64,000 nucleotides of DNA from Pseudomonadales bacterium (GTDB taxonomy: Bacteria; Pseudomonadota; Gammaproteobacteria; Pseudomonadales; Ketobacteraceae), in assembly GCA_002701845.1 (NCBI GenBank), contig NZXG01000050.1, positions 124,001 through 188,000 on the forward strand. The letters are read 5' to 3'. Shown here piece after piece: positions 28,104 to 37,292 of the stretch. Numbering within the stretch: position 1 is the stretch's first letter; each line of letters starts with the position of its first letter. The notes beneath the pieces are model-generated. The model was not told the DNA's origin. It did no database searches and saw only the letters and a program-made list of their open reading frames with translations. The translations under genes and the position numbers were made by a program.

Positions 28104-29417
28104 ATGTTATCAATGCGTTTACTGCCGCGCCTGGCGCTGGCGGCTGGGGGTTGCTTTGTGCCTGCGCTGGCGCAGGCGGGAGAAATCAATGGTGCCGACA
28201 GTGCCTGGATTCTTACCGCCACGGCACTGGTGTTGTTTATGACCATTCCGGGACTTTCGCTGTTCTATGGCGGTCTGGTGCGTTCCAAGAACGTGCTGTC
28301 GGTGCTGATGCAGTGCTTCACGTTGACCTGTCTGATGTCCCTGCTTTGGTTTGCCCTGGGTTACACTCTGGCCTTCGGCTCCAGCCCGGATCAGGGCCCC
28401 TGGATCGGCGATCTGGGCAATACACTGTTCGCGGCCATGGACCGGGACAGTGTCAACGGTGAGCTGCCGGCGGTACTGTTTGCCGCTTTTCAAATGACTT
28501 TTGCCATCATCACCCCGGCGCTGATTGTGGGCGCCTTTGCCGAGCGGATGAAATTTTCCGCCATGCTCTGGTTCAGTTCCGCCTGGCTGTTGCTGGTGTA
28601 TGCCCCGGTGTGCCACTGGGTCTGGGGCGGTGGCTGGCTGGCGCAGATGGGCTTTCTGGATTTTGCCGGCGGCGCCGTGGTGCACATCACCGCCGCGGTG
28701 GCGGCCCTGGTGGCGGCCCTGGTGCTGGGGCCCCGCAAGGGTTTTCCCGCCACCCCCATGATGCCCCACAATATGACCATGACCGTCACCGGCGCCGGCA
28801 TGCTGTGGGTGGGCTGGTTCGGCTTTAATGCCGGCAGCGCCCTGGCGGCTGACGGCAGCGCCGCCATGGCGTTGCTGGTGACTCATATTTCCGCGGCGGC
28901 GGGCTCACTGGCCTGGATGGGCTGTGAGTGGGTACGCCATGGCAAACCGTCGGTGCTGGGGATTGTCACCGGCATGGTGGCGGGGTTGGGCACCATCACC
29001 CCGGCCTCTGGTTCGGTGGGGCCGGCTGCGGCACTGATTATCGGGCTTAGCGCCGGGATTATCTGTTTCTACGCCACTGTTTTTATGAAGCAACGGCTGA
29101 AAATCGACGATTCCCTGGATGTCTTTCCAGTCCACGGGGTGGGGGGCATGTTGGGTACTTTTCTGGTGGGTATTTACTGTTCCACGGAGCTGGGTTTGTT
29201 CAGTGGCGCCGGTTTTGGGGCCGGCAACAGCTCCATCGCCCAGCAGCTGGGGGTCCAGCTCACCGGCATTGGCGCCACCCTGGCTTATACCGCCGTGGTA
29301 TCCTTCGTATTGCTGAAATTGGTGGACTGGCTGGTGGGTCTGCGGGTCACTCCCGATCAGGAGACCGAGGGTCTGGATATTGTTCTGCACGAAGAGCGGG
29401 GCTACGACATTCTGTAA
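28104..29417 (+). CDS. amtB: ammonium channel AmtB
   Basis: The 437-residue protein starts with a cleavable signal peptide (ending ALAQAG), as in E. coli AmtB, then 11 membrane helices of the Amt/Mep/Rh fold. The pore twin histidines are visible in GGAVVHITA and DVFPVHGVGG, and GLSLFYGGLVRSKN marks the first helix. It conducts ammonium into the cell and is gated by GlnK. GGGGAG lies ahead of the ATG. After the stop, GCCTGGG at 29423-29429 can pair with CCCAGGC at 29452-29458 but no T-run follows. Confidence 0.96.
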   Translation: MLSMRLLPRLALAAGGCFVPALAQAGEINGADSAWILTATALVLFMTIPGLSLFYGGLVRSKNVLSVLMQCFTLTCLMSLLWFALGYTLAFGSSPDQGPWIGDLGNTLFAAMDRDSVNGELPAVLFAAFQMTFAIITPALIVGAFAERMKFSAMLWFSSAWLLLVYAPVCHWVWGGGWLAQMGFLDFAGGAVVHITAAVAALVAALVLGPRKGFPATPMMPHNMTMTVTGAGMLWVGWFGFNAGSALAADGSAAMALLVTHISAAAGSLAWMGCEWVRHGKPSVLGIVTGMVAGLGTITPASGSVGPAAALIIGLSAGIICFYATVFMKQRLKIDDSLDVFPVHGVGGMLGTFLVGIYCSTELGLFSGAGFGAGNSSIAQQLGVQLTGIGATLAYTAVVSFVLLKLVDWLVGLRVTPDQETEGLDIVLHEERGYDIL

Positions 29418-29473
29418 TTGCGGCCTGGGTCGCCAATTGGCCGAAAATCCCCCCAGGCTGGCGTAAAAGGCTA

Positions 29474-29500
29474 TTGTCAACGGCTTGGGGATTCTATAAG
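29474..29500 (+). promoter_or_regulatory. possible sigma-70 promoter for the SCP2 gene
   Basis: TTGTCA at 29474-29479 and TATAAG at 29495-29500 are separated by 15 bases, slightly short. The predicted start lies about 98 bases before the SCP2 ATG. It is a reasonable but unproven candidate. Confidence 0.35.
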
Positions 29501-29604
29501 TTAACCTCAGCGTGTCGAACAGCTGTTTGATTGCCATTATTACAAGATATTAGCGGTACGGGCTGCCCCAACCGCACAATAACAAGCCATAGGAGAAGAA
29601 TTCG

Positions 29605-29997
29605 ATGAGTCACAAGTTCCTGTCAGACGAGTGGTTTGCCAAAGTGGCCGAACTGAAAGCGGCCGCCGGTGATATTGAAGTGCCTGCAGCAATGCATGAT
29701 CTGGTGATTAACATCACCGTCACAGGTACTGATTTTGGTGACGTGGACATTGCTCTCAACGCCGGCATGATCGAAAAAGGTCACCATGACAATGCCCCCA
29801 CCAAGATGATTCTGCCGGTGGATCTGGCCCATCGCCTGTTCATCGACAATGATCAGTCCGCCGGTATGCAGGGCTTCATGTCCGGTCAGATCAAGATCGA
29901 AGGGGACATGAGCAAGCTGATGGCCATGCAGACCGTTCAGCCTTCCGCCGATCAGAAGAAGCTGCAGGAGCAGATCCTGGAGATCACTGCTGCCTGA
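29605..29997 (+). CDS. SCP2 sterol-binding-domain protein
   Basis: The 130-residue protein is a single SCP2 (sterol carrier protein-2) domain. Visible features are the N-terminal helix WFAKVAELKAAAGDIEVP, the strand LVINITVTGT, and the C-terminal helix FMSGQIKIEGDMSKLMAMQT, typical of bacterial SCP2 proteins that bind fatty acyl chains or lipids. There is no signal peptide. AGGAGAAG lies ahead of the ATG. The gene is monocistronic and followed by a strong terminator. A lipid- or acyl-CoA-related role fits an organism with PHA metabolism, but no partner is visible nearby. Confidence 0.85.
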   Translation: MSHKFLSDEWFAKVAELKAAAGDIEVPAAMHDLVINITVTGTDFGDVDIALNAGMIEKGHHDNAPTKMILPVDLAHRLFIDNDQSAGMQGFMSGQIKIEGDMSKLMAMQTVQPSADQKKLQEQILEITAA

Positions 29998-30022
29998 TCC
30001 AGCCCGGGTCTTCCTCGGTAAG

Positions 30023-30057
30023 AACCCACCCTGCCTCGGTGCAGGGTGGGTTTTTTT
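30023..30057 (+). terminator. strong Rho-independent terminator after the SCP2 gene
   Basis: AACCCACCCTGC (30023-30034) pairs perfectly with GCAGGGTGGGTT (30041-30052) across a 6-base loop and is followed by a run of T to 30057. The 12-bp GC-rich stem and T-run are textbook. Confidence 0.92.
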
Positions 30058-30090
30058 ATTGCCGGGCGGTGGCATCAAACAGGCGATACC

Positions 30091-31158
30091 ATGGATATGC
30101 AGCGGATTTTGCTGACCTGCCGGGCTGGCTTTGAGTCGGATCTGGCGGCGGAAGTGCAACAGCGTTCCCTGGAGCACGGGGTGCATGGCTTTGTGCGGGC
30201 CCGGCCGGACACGGGTTTTGTGGAGTTCCAGGGTCATGACAGCGACGCCGGCAATCAGTTACTGACCCGGATGCCGTTCAGCGACTGGGTGTTTGCGCGC
30301 CAGTGGCTGGGGGTGATGGCCCACTGGCCGCAACTGGATACCCGGGACCGGGTGACCCCGGTGGCGCGGCTGGCGGGCGCTGAGCCCCGGGGCTTTCGCG
30401 AGCTGTGGCTGTCGTTCCCGGACACCAACGAGGGCAAGAGTCTGTCCCGGCTGACCCGTAAACTGAGCCGGCCCCTGCGCCAGGCGCTGGCGCCACAGTT
30501 GCAACGTCCCACCAGCCCCTGGCGTTTGCATTTGTTTTTCACCAGTGGTTCCGAGCTCTGGCTGGGGGTGACGCCGGTGGCCAATGGGGCGCCCTGGGTG
30601 CTGGGTTATCCCCGTTTGCGCATGCCCACGTCGGCCCCCAGCCGGTCGACGTTGAAACTGGAGGAGGCCTGGCTGCAACTGATACCCGATGCCGGTCGCC
30701 CGGAGTGGTTGCAGCCCTTTCAGCGGGCTGTGGATCTGGGAGCGGCCCCTGGAGGCTGGACCTGGCAACTGGTCCAGCGGGGCCTGCAGGTGATCGCCGT
30801 GGACAATGGCCCCATGGATCCGGCCCTGATGGCCAGCGGCCAGGTAGAGCATCGGCGGGAGGATGCATTTACTTTCCGCCCCCGGCGGCCGGTGGACTGG
30901 CTGGTCTGCGACATGGTGGAGAAGCCGGCGCGGGTAGCGGACTTGATGGCCCGCTGGCTCAGCCGGGGCTGGTGCCGCTACGCCATATTCAACCTGAAAC
31001 TGCCCATGAAACGGCGTTGGCAGGCGCTGCAGGAAATACTGCCCCATGTCCGTCAGGCGCTGGACAGCGCCGGACTGAACCACCGACTGGCGGTGAAACA
31101 GCTCTACCACGATCGGGAGGAAGTGACCGTGCTGGCGGCCCCGGACTGGCGTTGCTAG
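30091..31158 (+). CDS. rlmM: 23S rRNA 2'-O-ribose methyltransferase RlmM
   Basis: The 355-residue protein matches RlmM (YgdE), which methylates the 2'-O of C2498 in 23S rRNA before subunit assembly. An N-terminal THUMP-like domain (about 1-180) precedes a Rossmann methyltransferase domain with VDLGAAPGGWTW near residue 211 (SAM site), AVDNGPMDP, and LVCDMVEKP (catalytic region). The C-terminal NLKLPMKRRW helix is also conserved. The ATG at 30091 begins MDMQRILL. The gene converges on the ABM-domain gene with a 6-base gap. Confidence 0.94.
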   Translation: MDMQRILLTCRAGFESDLAAEVQQRSLEHGVHGFVRARPDTGFVEFQGHDSDAGNQLLTRMPFSDWVFARQWLGVMAHWPQLDTRDRVTPVARLAGAEPRGFRELWLSFPDTNEGKSLSRLTRKLSRPLRQALAPQLQRPTSPWRLHLFFTSGSELWLGVTPVANGAPWVLGYPRLRMPTSAPSRSTLKLEEAWLQLIPDAGRPEWLQPFQRAVDLGAAPGGWTWQLVQRGLQVIAVDNGPMDPALMASGQVEHRREDAFTFRPRRPVDWLVCDMVEKPARVADLMARWLSRGWCRYAIFNLKLPMKRRWQALQEILPHVRQALDSAGLNHRLAVKQLYHDREEVTVLAAPDWRC

Positions 31159-31164
31159 GGAATG

Positions 31165-31479
31165 CTATTGATGCAGGCGGCGGGCGGATTGATAGACACA
31201 GGGCTCCAGCACAGTGAAGCGCTCCGGTTCCTGCAGAAACATGCCGATCTTGTTGAGCATTTCCATCCTTGCATCGGAGCCGAACCACAGCTGCCAGGCG
31301 TTGATGCTTTCCCACATGGAGATCACCACATAGTGGTTGGGGCGGCGGGCATCGCGGTAGGATTCGCCGCCCAGATACCCCGGTGAATTCTCCGCATGGC
31401 CCAGCAATTCCACGATGGTTTGCTCGTAATTGCCTTCCAGGCCTTCGGCCACGGTGCGTTCAATCAAGACCTTTATCAT
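31165..31479 (-). CDS. antibiotic-biosynthesis monooxygenase (ABM)-domain protein
   Basis: The 104-residue protein is a single ABM dimeric alpha/beta barrel domain. It shows MIKVLIERTV as first strand, then GLEGNYEQTIVELL, SPGYLGGESYRD and HYVVISMWESINAWQLW, the usual order of the fold. Such small proteins include quinol monooxygenases and heme-degrading enzymes, but the fold alone does not fix the substrate. No diagnostic heme-oxygenase Asn/Trp arrangement is assigned here. It stands between rlmM and tusA on the opposite strand. Confidence 0.8.
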   Translation of the reverse strand: MIKVLIERTVAEGLEGNYEQTIVELLGHAENSPGYLGGESYRDARRPNHYVVISMWESINAWQLWFGSDARMEMLNKIGMFLQEPERFTVLEPCVYQSARRLHQ

Positions 31480-31680
31480 CGGGCTCCCTGGGTGTGCTGT
31501 GCTATTGGAGGGCTAATAGTACCGGCTACGGCTTATTTTTCAATGACAAGGGGTGGCGGCAGTGGTTCCCCGGGCCCGACCCGGAGGCCGTATAGGGCGG
31601 TGCAAGGAGCGCTGCCCATCGGTTACAATGTCTGGCAGGTGCCTCGGCACCACGATGTTTACGGGAACAGGCGAAACTGA

Positions 31681-31911
31681 ATGGCGGACCATCATTTTGA
31701 CGCGTCGGGGCTGTTGTGTCCGGAGCCGGTTATGATGCTGCATGGCCGGGTGCGGGAGATGCAGCCCGGGGAATTACTGGAAGTGGTGGCCACGGATCCT
31801 TCCACGCAGCGGGATATCCCCAAATTCTGTCATTTTCTGGGGCACGAACTGGTGCTGGCCGAAGAGCGGGACGGCAAATTTCTGTTTCAGATCCGTAAAA
31901 AAAGCCCCTAA
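31681..31911 (+). CDS. tusA: sulfurtransferase TusA family protein
   Basis: The 76-residue protein has the TusA signature [17 protein letters not shown] with the sulfur-carrying Cys13, then [15 protein letters not shown]. TusA accepts persulfide sulfur from IscS and passes it to TusBCD for tRNA 2-thiouridine, and also feeds molybdenum cofactor steps. The size is that of E. coli TusA. The stop overlaps the convergent gene below by four bases. Confidence 0.9.
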   Translation: MADHHFDASGLLCPEPVMMLHGRVREMQPGELLEVVATDPSTQRDIPKFCHFLGHELVLAEERDGKFLFQIRKKSP

Positions 31912-32597
31912 TTTTCTATCAGCATGGAAATGGCCGCCAGGGCCTCCGGATCCTGTTCCTTGATCTTGTTGGCGATGCGGTGCTGGAAAAAGTACTTGAA
32001 TTCCGCTTGCTCCTGGGCCGAATACAGGCAGGGATCCCCGGGTAACACCGGCGTGGATTTCACCTTGTCTTCATCCACCAGCATGGCGTGGACACTGCCG
32101 TCACCCAGCAGCCGCCAGCTGAGCACCTCGATCAGCACAAAGGAGCGGAAGCCGTTGTCGGTCAATACGGCGTGAGTGCCGATGCCGTCGGGAATTTCCT
32201 GGACAATATCCTGGTCCCGGCAGGGCTCCATCCGGTAGTAGGCTTCCGCCAATTCCAGTTCTTTGACCTTGTGTTGCGGGGAGACATAAAAGATGTCGTT
32301 GGTGCCGGGGTCGCGATAGCCTTCCCAGCGGCCGTTCAGCGGGTCGTTGATTTCCGTGCAGGGCACCACCTGATTGAGCCAGGGCACCAGGCCCACCACT
32401 TCGCCGGATTCCCGTAATGCCCAGCACACCACTTTCAGGGAGTAGAGCCGATCGGGGGAGGTGTCGTTGGTGTAGAGCATCTCCAGGCCGTCCAGCTCCG
32501 GCGCGATCCGAACAATGCGGTCGACCACGTCATCAACAGGGCGTCCGGAAAACAGATCGATCACATTGGAGCGACTATCCGATGCCTGCGGCTTCAT
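31908..32597 (-). CDS. conserved hypothetical protein, 229 residues
   Basis: I do not recognise a named family. The protein has no signal peptide or membrane helix. It starts [18 protein letters not shown], a sequence common in gammaproteobacterial regulatory or housekeeping hypotheticals, and includes [35 protein letters not shown] and [34 protein letters not shown]. The tail-to-tail overlap with tusA is four bases. Codon use is like that of neighbours. A soluble cytoplasmic role is likely; nothing more can be said. Confidence 0.8.
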   Translation of the reverse strand: MKPQASDSRSNVIDLFSGRPVDDVVDRIVRIAPELDGLEMLYTNDTSPDRLYSLKVVCWALRESGEVVGLVPWLNQVVPCTEINDPLNGRWEGYRDPGTNDIFYVSPQHKVKELELAEAYYRMEPCRDQDIVQEIPDGIGTHAVLTDNGFRSFVLIEVLSWRLLGDGSVHAMLVDEDKVKSTPVLPGDPCLYSAQEQAEFKYFFQHRIANKIKEQDPEALAAISMLIEN

Positions 32598-32706
32598 ATG
32601 ACTACCCTCGCGGACCAGAGCCGGGAATCCCGTGTAGCGTGGTGAAACGCAGCCCGGGTCGTCATGGACTCACAGTTCTATCCTATATCTAAGTACAGTT
32701 GAGCCC

Positions 32707-32729
32707 AAAAAGCCAGCCCTTCTAGCTTT
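32707..32729 (-). terminator. Rho-independent terminator after the MATE gene
   Basis: On the minus strand AAAGCTAG (32729-32722) pairs with CTGGCTTT (32716-32709, one G-U pair) across AAGGG, running into a short T-run at 32711-32707. It lies 18 bases past the MATE stop. Confidence 0.5.
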
Positions 32730-32746
32730 GCGCGGGTTAACGGGCC

Positions 32747-34117
32747 CTAACCTGAAGCGGTAGCCAGAGGCCGGCGCAGCTGCCATTGCACCCGCCAGCA
32801 CAGCATAATGGCGGCGGCGGTAAGGCCCACCAGCAGGCCGATCCAGAAGCCCCGGGCCGTCAGCGGTGGCCCCAGCCAGTGGGTCAGCCCCAGCAGGTAA
32901 CCCACCGGCAGTCCCAGGCCCCAGTAGGCCAGTACCGTGATCAGCATGGGCCAGCGGGTATCCTTCATCCCCCGTAACACACCGTTGGCCCCCACTTGCA
33001 GGCAGTCGGACAACTGAAACAGGGCGGCAAACAGCAGCAGCCCCGCCGCCAGCTCGATCACCACCGGATCGTCAGTATAGATGGCCGCGATGGGGTGGCG
33101 TAACCAGGCCATTAACGCGCTGTTCACCAAAGCGGTCACCAGAATGATGGCCAGCCCCGCCAGCACCGCATGGCGCAGGGCCTGCGGTTGATCCCGGCCC
33201 ACATGAGTCCCCACCCGCACGGTCAGGGCCAGGGACAGGCTCAACGGCACCATAAAGGCCATGGAGGCAGCGTTGAGGGCCACCTGATGCCCGGCCACCA
33301 CCTCTGCGCCGATGCCGGCAATAAACAGGGCAATCACGCAGAACAGGCTCACCTCGATAAAGATCGCCAGACCGATGGGGAGTCCCACCCGCAGTATTGG
33401 CAGCAGGTGTCGCAGCAGGGGCGGGGCCCGGTGCTGAAACAGGCCGGTTTGGTGGCGCCGGTCGAAGCCCAGCGCGTAACCGGCCATCAGTATCAGCATC
33501 AGCCACATCACCACGCTGGTGGCCCAGCCGCAGCCCACGCCCCCCAGGGCCGGGAACCCCAGTTCGCCGTGAATCAGCACGTAATTGACCGGCACATTCA
33601 CCGCCAGTCCCAGCAGGCTAACCACCATCACTGGCGCGGTGTATGACATGCCCTCGGTGAGGGAGCGCAAGGCCAGGAACAGGGTGATGGCGGGAATGCC
33701 CCAGGACAGCCCGTCCAGGTAGCCCAGAATCAGCGGGCGGATACCGACGTCCACCTCCATCAGGGCCAGCACCGGCGCCATGGCCCGCAGGCTGAAAAAC
33801 CCCAACAGGCCCAGGGGCAGGGCCAGCCACAGACCCTGTTGCACCACTACGCCAATGGCGCTGTGGTCCGCACGGCCGCGAAACTGGGCCACAAAGGGGG
33901 TCAGACCCTGCATCACCCCCACCAGAAACAGGAACACCGGAATCCAGATGGCCGAACCCACGGCCACCGCTGCCAGATCTTCCGGGCTCACATCTCCGGC
34001 CATCACCGTGTCTACAAAGCCATTGGCGGTCTGGGCGAACTGGGCCACCAGAATCGGGCCCGCCAGCTGCAGGATGTGGCGGCCTTCCTGGCGCAGCAGG
34101 GTAGAGGTATTGCTCAT
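32747..34117 (-). CDS. MATE-family efflux transporter (NorM-like)
   Basis: The 456-residue membrane protein has 12 hydrophobic helices arranged as two related six-helix halves. The MATE start is clear: LAGPILVAQFAQTANGFVDTVMAG, followed later by GLLAVGANGVLRGMKDTRWPM (parts only), the second-half family motif. Such pumps exchange sodium or protons for cationic drugs and dyes. NorM-type proteins usually have this length. It lies alone, with the terminator at 32707-32729 after it. Substrate not assigned. Confidence 0.93.
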   Translation of the reverse strand: MSNTSTLLRQEGRHILQLAGPILVAQFAQTANGFVDTVMAGDVSPEDLAAVAVGSAIWIPVFLFLVGVMQGLTPFVAQFRGRADHSAIGVVVQQGLWLALPLGLLGFFSLRAMAPVLALMEVDVGIRPLILGYLDGLSWGIPAITLFLALRSLTEGMSYTAPVMVVSLLGLAVNVPVNYVLIHGELGFPALGGVGCGWATSVVMWLMLILMAGYALGFDRRHQTGLFQHRAPPLLRHLLPILRVGLPIGLAIFIEVSLFCVIALFIAGIGAEVVAGHQVALNAASMAFMVPLSLSLALTVRVGTHVGRDQPQALRHAVLAGLAIILVTALVNSALMAWLRHPIAAIYTDDPVVIELAAGLLLFAALFQLSDCLQVGANGVLRGMKDTRWPMLITVLAYWGLGLPVGYLLGLTHWLGPPLTARGFWIGLLVGLTAAAIMLCWRVQWQLRRPLATASG

Positions 34118-34172
34118 AGGGCTCCGGGCTGAATCTGAAGGCGGGGTAGTTTATCATGCTGGCGGCGGATCA

Positions 34173-34220
34173 CCTTGGCTCCGGATCAGCTTGGTTTTGG
34201 AGAGCCTGGTTCTGGAGAGC
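34173..34220. repeat. imperfect tandem repeat of about 16 bp
   Basis: Three copies run from CCTTGGCTCCGGATCAG through CTTGGTTTTGGAGAGC to CTGGTTCTGGAGAGC. The last two are nearly identical. They lie between the divergent MATE and epmC genes and may reflect slippage. Confidence 0.55.
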
Positions 34221-34277
34221 CCGGTGGTGCCCGCAACCGGTAGCACTAGCAAACTAAAGAGCAAGTCAGGCGGAACC

Positions 34278-34820
34278 ATGGCCAGCGAGCATAACCCGGA
34301 TCATCTTATTGCGATATTCAACCAGTGTTTTCTGGCCACCCACAACACCCGCCTGGTTCGCGGTGGTGATGAGCCCGTGTATCTGCCAGCCGGTCCTGGC
34401 CGGCCCCAACACGAGTTGCATTTCGCCCACGGCTTCTTCCGCAGTGCGCTGCACGAGATCTCCCACTGGCTGATTGCCGGGGAGGCCCGGCGCCAGTTGG
34501 CGGACTTTGGCTACTGGTATCAGCCGGATGGCCGCGATGCCCGGCAACAACGGGAGTTCGAGCGGGTGGAGGTGAAGCCGCAGGCCCTGGAGTGGATTCT
34601 GTGCCGGGCCGCCGGGGTGCCATTTCAGGTAAGCCTGGACAATCTTAATGGGGAGGCCACCGATGCCGCCGGCTTTAAACAGGCGGTGCGGACTCAGGTG
34701 CTGGATTATCTGCAACAGGGTCTGAACCAGCGGGCGGAAACCCTGCGTCTGGCGTTGTGCCGTCATTACGGTACCCGGCCCCGGCTGGATCCGGCAGACT
34801 TTGCCAGCGACCCGCGATGA
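34278..34820 (+). CDS. epmC: elongation factor P hydroxylase EpmC (YfcM)
   Basis: The 180-residue protein matches E. coli YfcM closely in pattern: NTRLVRGGDEPVYLPAG, FAHGFFRSALHEISHWLIAGEARR with the metal-binding HEISH, DFGYWYQPDGRDAR, and VEVKPQALEWILC. EpmC hydroxylates the beta-lysylated lysine of elongation factor P. The ATG at 34278 is preceded by GGCGGAA. The partner genes epmA, epmB and efp are not in this window. It converges on the cytochrome c gene with a 10-base gap. Confidence 0.94.
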   Translation: MASEHNPDHLIAIFNQCFLATHNTRLVRGGDEPVYLPAGPGRPQHELHFAHGFFRSALHEISHWLIAGEARRQLADFGYWYQPDGRDARQQREFERVEVKPQALEWILCRAAGVPFQVSLDNLNGEATDAAGFKQAVRTQVLDYLQQGLNQRAETLRLALCRHYGTRPRLDPADFASDPR

Positions 34821-34830
34821 TCAAGGGTTT

Positions 34831-35184
34831 TCAGGTTTCCGGCTGCACCAGGCTCATCATATAGCGTACGGCGTTGCGTACCTGGGTATCGCTCAGGTCC
34901 GGGTTGCCACCCCGGGGTGGCATCATGTCGTAGGCATAGCCGTTGATCGCGTGACTGACCAGGGTATCCTCCCCCTGAGGCAGGCGTTTTGCCCACATTT
35001 TTGGATTACCCAGAATGGGGGCACCGTTAAGGCCCTGGCCGTGACAGGCAATGCAAGTGGTTTCCACCACCTGTTTGCCCGCCGCCAGATCCGCTGGCAG
35101 GGTTTCGGGCGGGTTCGGGTCGGAACAGCCGGCCGCCAACAGAGCGCCGGTGGCAAGCAAGGTCTTGTGTAGCAATTTCATCAA
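34831..35184 (-). CDS. c5-type monoheme cytochrome c lipoprotein
   Basis: The 117-residue protein has a signal peptide with a lipobox-like end (LLAAGCSDPN), so it is probably anchored to a membrane by a lipid. A single CIACH heme site (about residue 45) is followed by GAPILGNPKMWAKRLPQG and DMMPPRGGNPDLSD with the axial Met, the cytochrome c5 pattern. It is a candidate electron donor to terminal oxidases such as the cbb3 enzyme encoded 10 kb away, but this is inference. Confidence 0.88.
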   Translation of the reverse strand: MMKLLHKTLLATGALLAAGCSDPNPPETLPADLAAGKQVVETTCIACHGQGLNGAPILGNPKMWAKRLPQGEDTLVSHAINGYAYDMMPPRGGNPDLSDTQVRNAVRYMMSLVQPET

Positions 35185-35258
35185 CGTATACCCCCTCGGG
35201 CACGCCGGGTGCCCTGGTCAGGGGTTAGCAAGCCCCGTACCAGTCGCTGATGTCGCCC

Positions 35259-36431
35259 TCAGCGTACCGGGAAATACCGCGGCAGACTGTGATGTCGCTT
35301 ACGCAGCACCACCTGATACAGTTGTAGCGCACGGGAGCGGAATCCTCCGGCGCAGCTTTTCAGGTAGTAATTCCACATACGATAGAAGCGTTCACCGTAT
35401 TGTTGTTTCAGCTGCGGCCAGGCAGCTTCAAAATTGGCGTGCCAGGCCATCAGCGTCTTATCGTAATCCGGACCGAAGTTATGCACGTCCTCGATTACAA
35501 AATAAGGTTCCGTGGCGCTGCTGAGCTGAGCCAATGATGGCAATTCGCCGTTGGGGAAGATGTATCTGTGAATCCAGGGATCGACTCCGGTGCGGGACAG
35601 GGGATTCCCTATAGTATGCAGTACAAAAATACCGTCGTCCTTCATCAGGCGATGGGCGTGGCGCAGATAGGTGTCGTAATTCTTGTGGCCCACGTGTTCG
35701 AACATGCCGATGGATGTGATCTTGTCGAACTGGCCCTGGAGTTGCCGGTAATCCTGCAGTGCCACTTCCACCGGCAGCCCCACACAGCGTTCCCGGGCCA
35801 GGGCCTGTTGTTCCCGGGAAATGGTAATCCCGGTTACATGAACTCCGTGGTTACGGGCGGCCCATTCCGCGAATCCGCCCCATCCGCAACCAATATCCAG
35901 CACGGTTTCCCCGGGCTGCAGTTTCAGCTTCTTACAGATCAGTTCCAGTTTGTCCGCCTGCGCCTGATTCAAATCACCCGCCGTTTGCCAATAGCCGCAG
36001 GAATAACTCATGGTGGGATCGAGCATGGCGCGGTACAGATCGTTGCCCACGTCATAATGCTGCTCGCCAACGATATGGGAGCGCTTTTCACTTTGCAGGT
36101 TGAACAGACGGGCAATCAGCCAGTGCCGCATCAGATGCCACTTACCCACCAGATCGGTGTCTACGTCGGCATTGATTAACCGGCTCACCAGTTCGTCCAG
36201 CTGCTCGCAGTCCCACCAGCCATCCATGTAGCTTTCGCCGATACCGACGCTGCCGCGGGCCAGGATACGATTATAGGTAGCGGGATTATGGATCTGGGGA
36301 TCCCAGGGGTTGGGTCCATTAATCCGGGCGCCGGCGGCCTGTAACAGATCCGCCAGCCATTGATGGGGCTTTTGCAGCCGGGTTCGGGTGCCGGGTTTGT
36401 AACTCTTATATCCGCTGGTGGTTGCAGTCAT
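35259..36431 (-). CDS. cfa: cyclopropane-fatty-acyl-phospholipid synthase
   Basis: The 390-residue enzyme methylenates double bonds in membrane phospholipid acyl chains using SAM. The SAM motif VLDIGCGWGGFAEWAA is near residue 175-190, and HYDVGNDLYRAMLDPTMSYSCGYW and GMFEHVGHKNY are the family marks. The N-terminal LQAAGARINGPNPWDPQIHN domain completes the E. coli-like layout, making it full length. In many relatives cfa is stationary-phase induced; the upstream 36432-36600 region has TATTAT-like hexamers but no convincing -35. Confidence 0.94.
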   Translation of the reverse strand: MTATTSGYKSYKPGTRTRLQKPHQWLADLLQAAGARINGPNPWDPQIHNPATYNRILARGSVGIGESYMDGWWDCEQLDELVSRLINADVDTDLVGKWHLMRHWLIARLFNLQSEKRSHIVGEQHYDVGNDLYRAMLDPTMSYSCGYWQTAGDLNQAQADKLELICKKLKLQPGETVLDIGCGWGGFAEWAARNHGVHVTGITISREQQALARERCVGLPVEVALQDYRQLQGQFDKITSIGMFEHVGHKNYDTYLRHAHRLMKDDGIFVLHTIGNPLSRTGVDPWIHRYIFPNGELPSLAQLSSATEPYFVIEDVHNFGPDYDKTLMAWHANFEAAWPQLKQQYGERFYRMWNYYLKSCAGGFRSRALQLYQVVLRKRHHSLPRYFPVR

Positions 36432-36854
36432 CGGATTCTCCTTGAAAAGGGTTCAATTCGAATTCCAGCTGAGCAGGAGCCCCTGGCCCAACTATCCAGG
36501 AGGTAGCAGAATTCACGCCAGATTCGATAATAGGAAAAATCGCCGGCCAGACTAAGCAAAATATTTCTATGGCATTGATAAGGTAAATTTATGAGGTGGC
36601 CCACTCCTGGAAAACGCACGCCGGTAGTGCAAGTTTGATACTATTTGCTTTACCAACAGGCATTTTCAGCGGGTGTATGAGCCGTTGATAATAATATAAA
36701 AATCATCCCGGGCAGGGGTGGATGCCCGTAGTGGCAGGGGTTCTGTAAATTTTGCAAAGCGCTTGCTTCGTCCGGAGGGTTAGAGCCTGCCGCTAACTTC
36801 ATGGTACATTCCGGGAAACCTCCGGTGAAAACAATAACAACGACGAGGCGGTCG
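36432..36854. other. gene-free divergent region between cfa and a hypothetical gene
   Basis: About 420 bases with no credible gene. It is more AT-rich than the coding regions, with AATTCGAATT at 36454-36463 (palindromic) and an AT-rich run TTGATAATAATATAAAAATC near 36683-36702 that could hold a promoter for the rightward gene. I find no clear -35/-10 pair, terminator or operator consensus. Confidence 0.4.
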
Positions 36855-37292
36855 ATGCAGTACGATGCGCAAATACAGATGATTGTCAGCACCTTCAAGT
36901 TGTCCCAGACCCTGGAGGTGGATCCCGAATCCGGCAAGGCATCCCTGCGTTTTGCCCTCAAGTGTCATGGCGGCGCACGCTCGGCTTCCTTTGCCGAAAC
37001 CCAGGCGGAGGTGAATGTTCGGGAGGCCACCCGGCTCAACGGAAAATACCTGGGAACCGTGGTGCGGCACACCGATGGACTGTTGATCCGGATACTTGCC
37101 CCGCGGGACTATTTTCACGGGCTGATACAATTGTTTCCCCATTGTGAGCCGGACAGTGGCGGCTATCTGTCATTCGATTTTCTGCTCAATCGCGGCCCAG
37201 ACGGTGAAGGGATGCAGGTTTTGAGTGCTGAGTATAAAATGGTGAAGCAATTGTCCGATAACCCCGATCTTATCAGCCGTGCGCCTTCATGA
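36855..37292 (+). CDS. hypothetical protein upstream of greB
   Basis: The 145-residue protein is not recognised. It has no signal peptide. It shows [27 protein letters not shown], a [19 protein letters not shown] stretch, [24 protein letters not shown], and [23 protein letters not shown] (parts quoted), looking like a compact alpha/beta domain. An ATG at 36801 gives 18 extra residues; 36855 is preferred because GAGG lies ahead of it. The stop overlaps the greB start by four bases, so the pair are co-translated. Confidence 0.78.
   Translation: MQYDAQIQMIVSTFKLSQTLEVDPESGKASLRFALKCHGGARSASFAETQAEVNVREATRLNGKYLGTVVRHTDGLLIRILAPRDYFHGLIQLFPHCEPDSGGYLSFDFLLNRGPDGEGMQVLSAEYKMVKQLSDNPDLISRAPS

Noticed and set aside
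36650-36961. Small minus-strand open frame between cfa and the greB-linked gene
   Set aside because: It runs antisense into the next gene, has no ribosome-binding site, and its sequence shows no domain.
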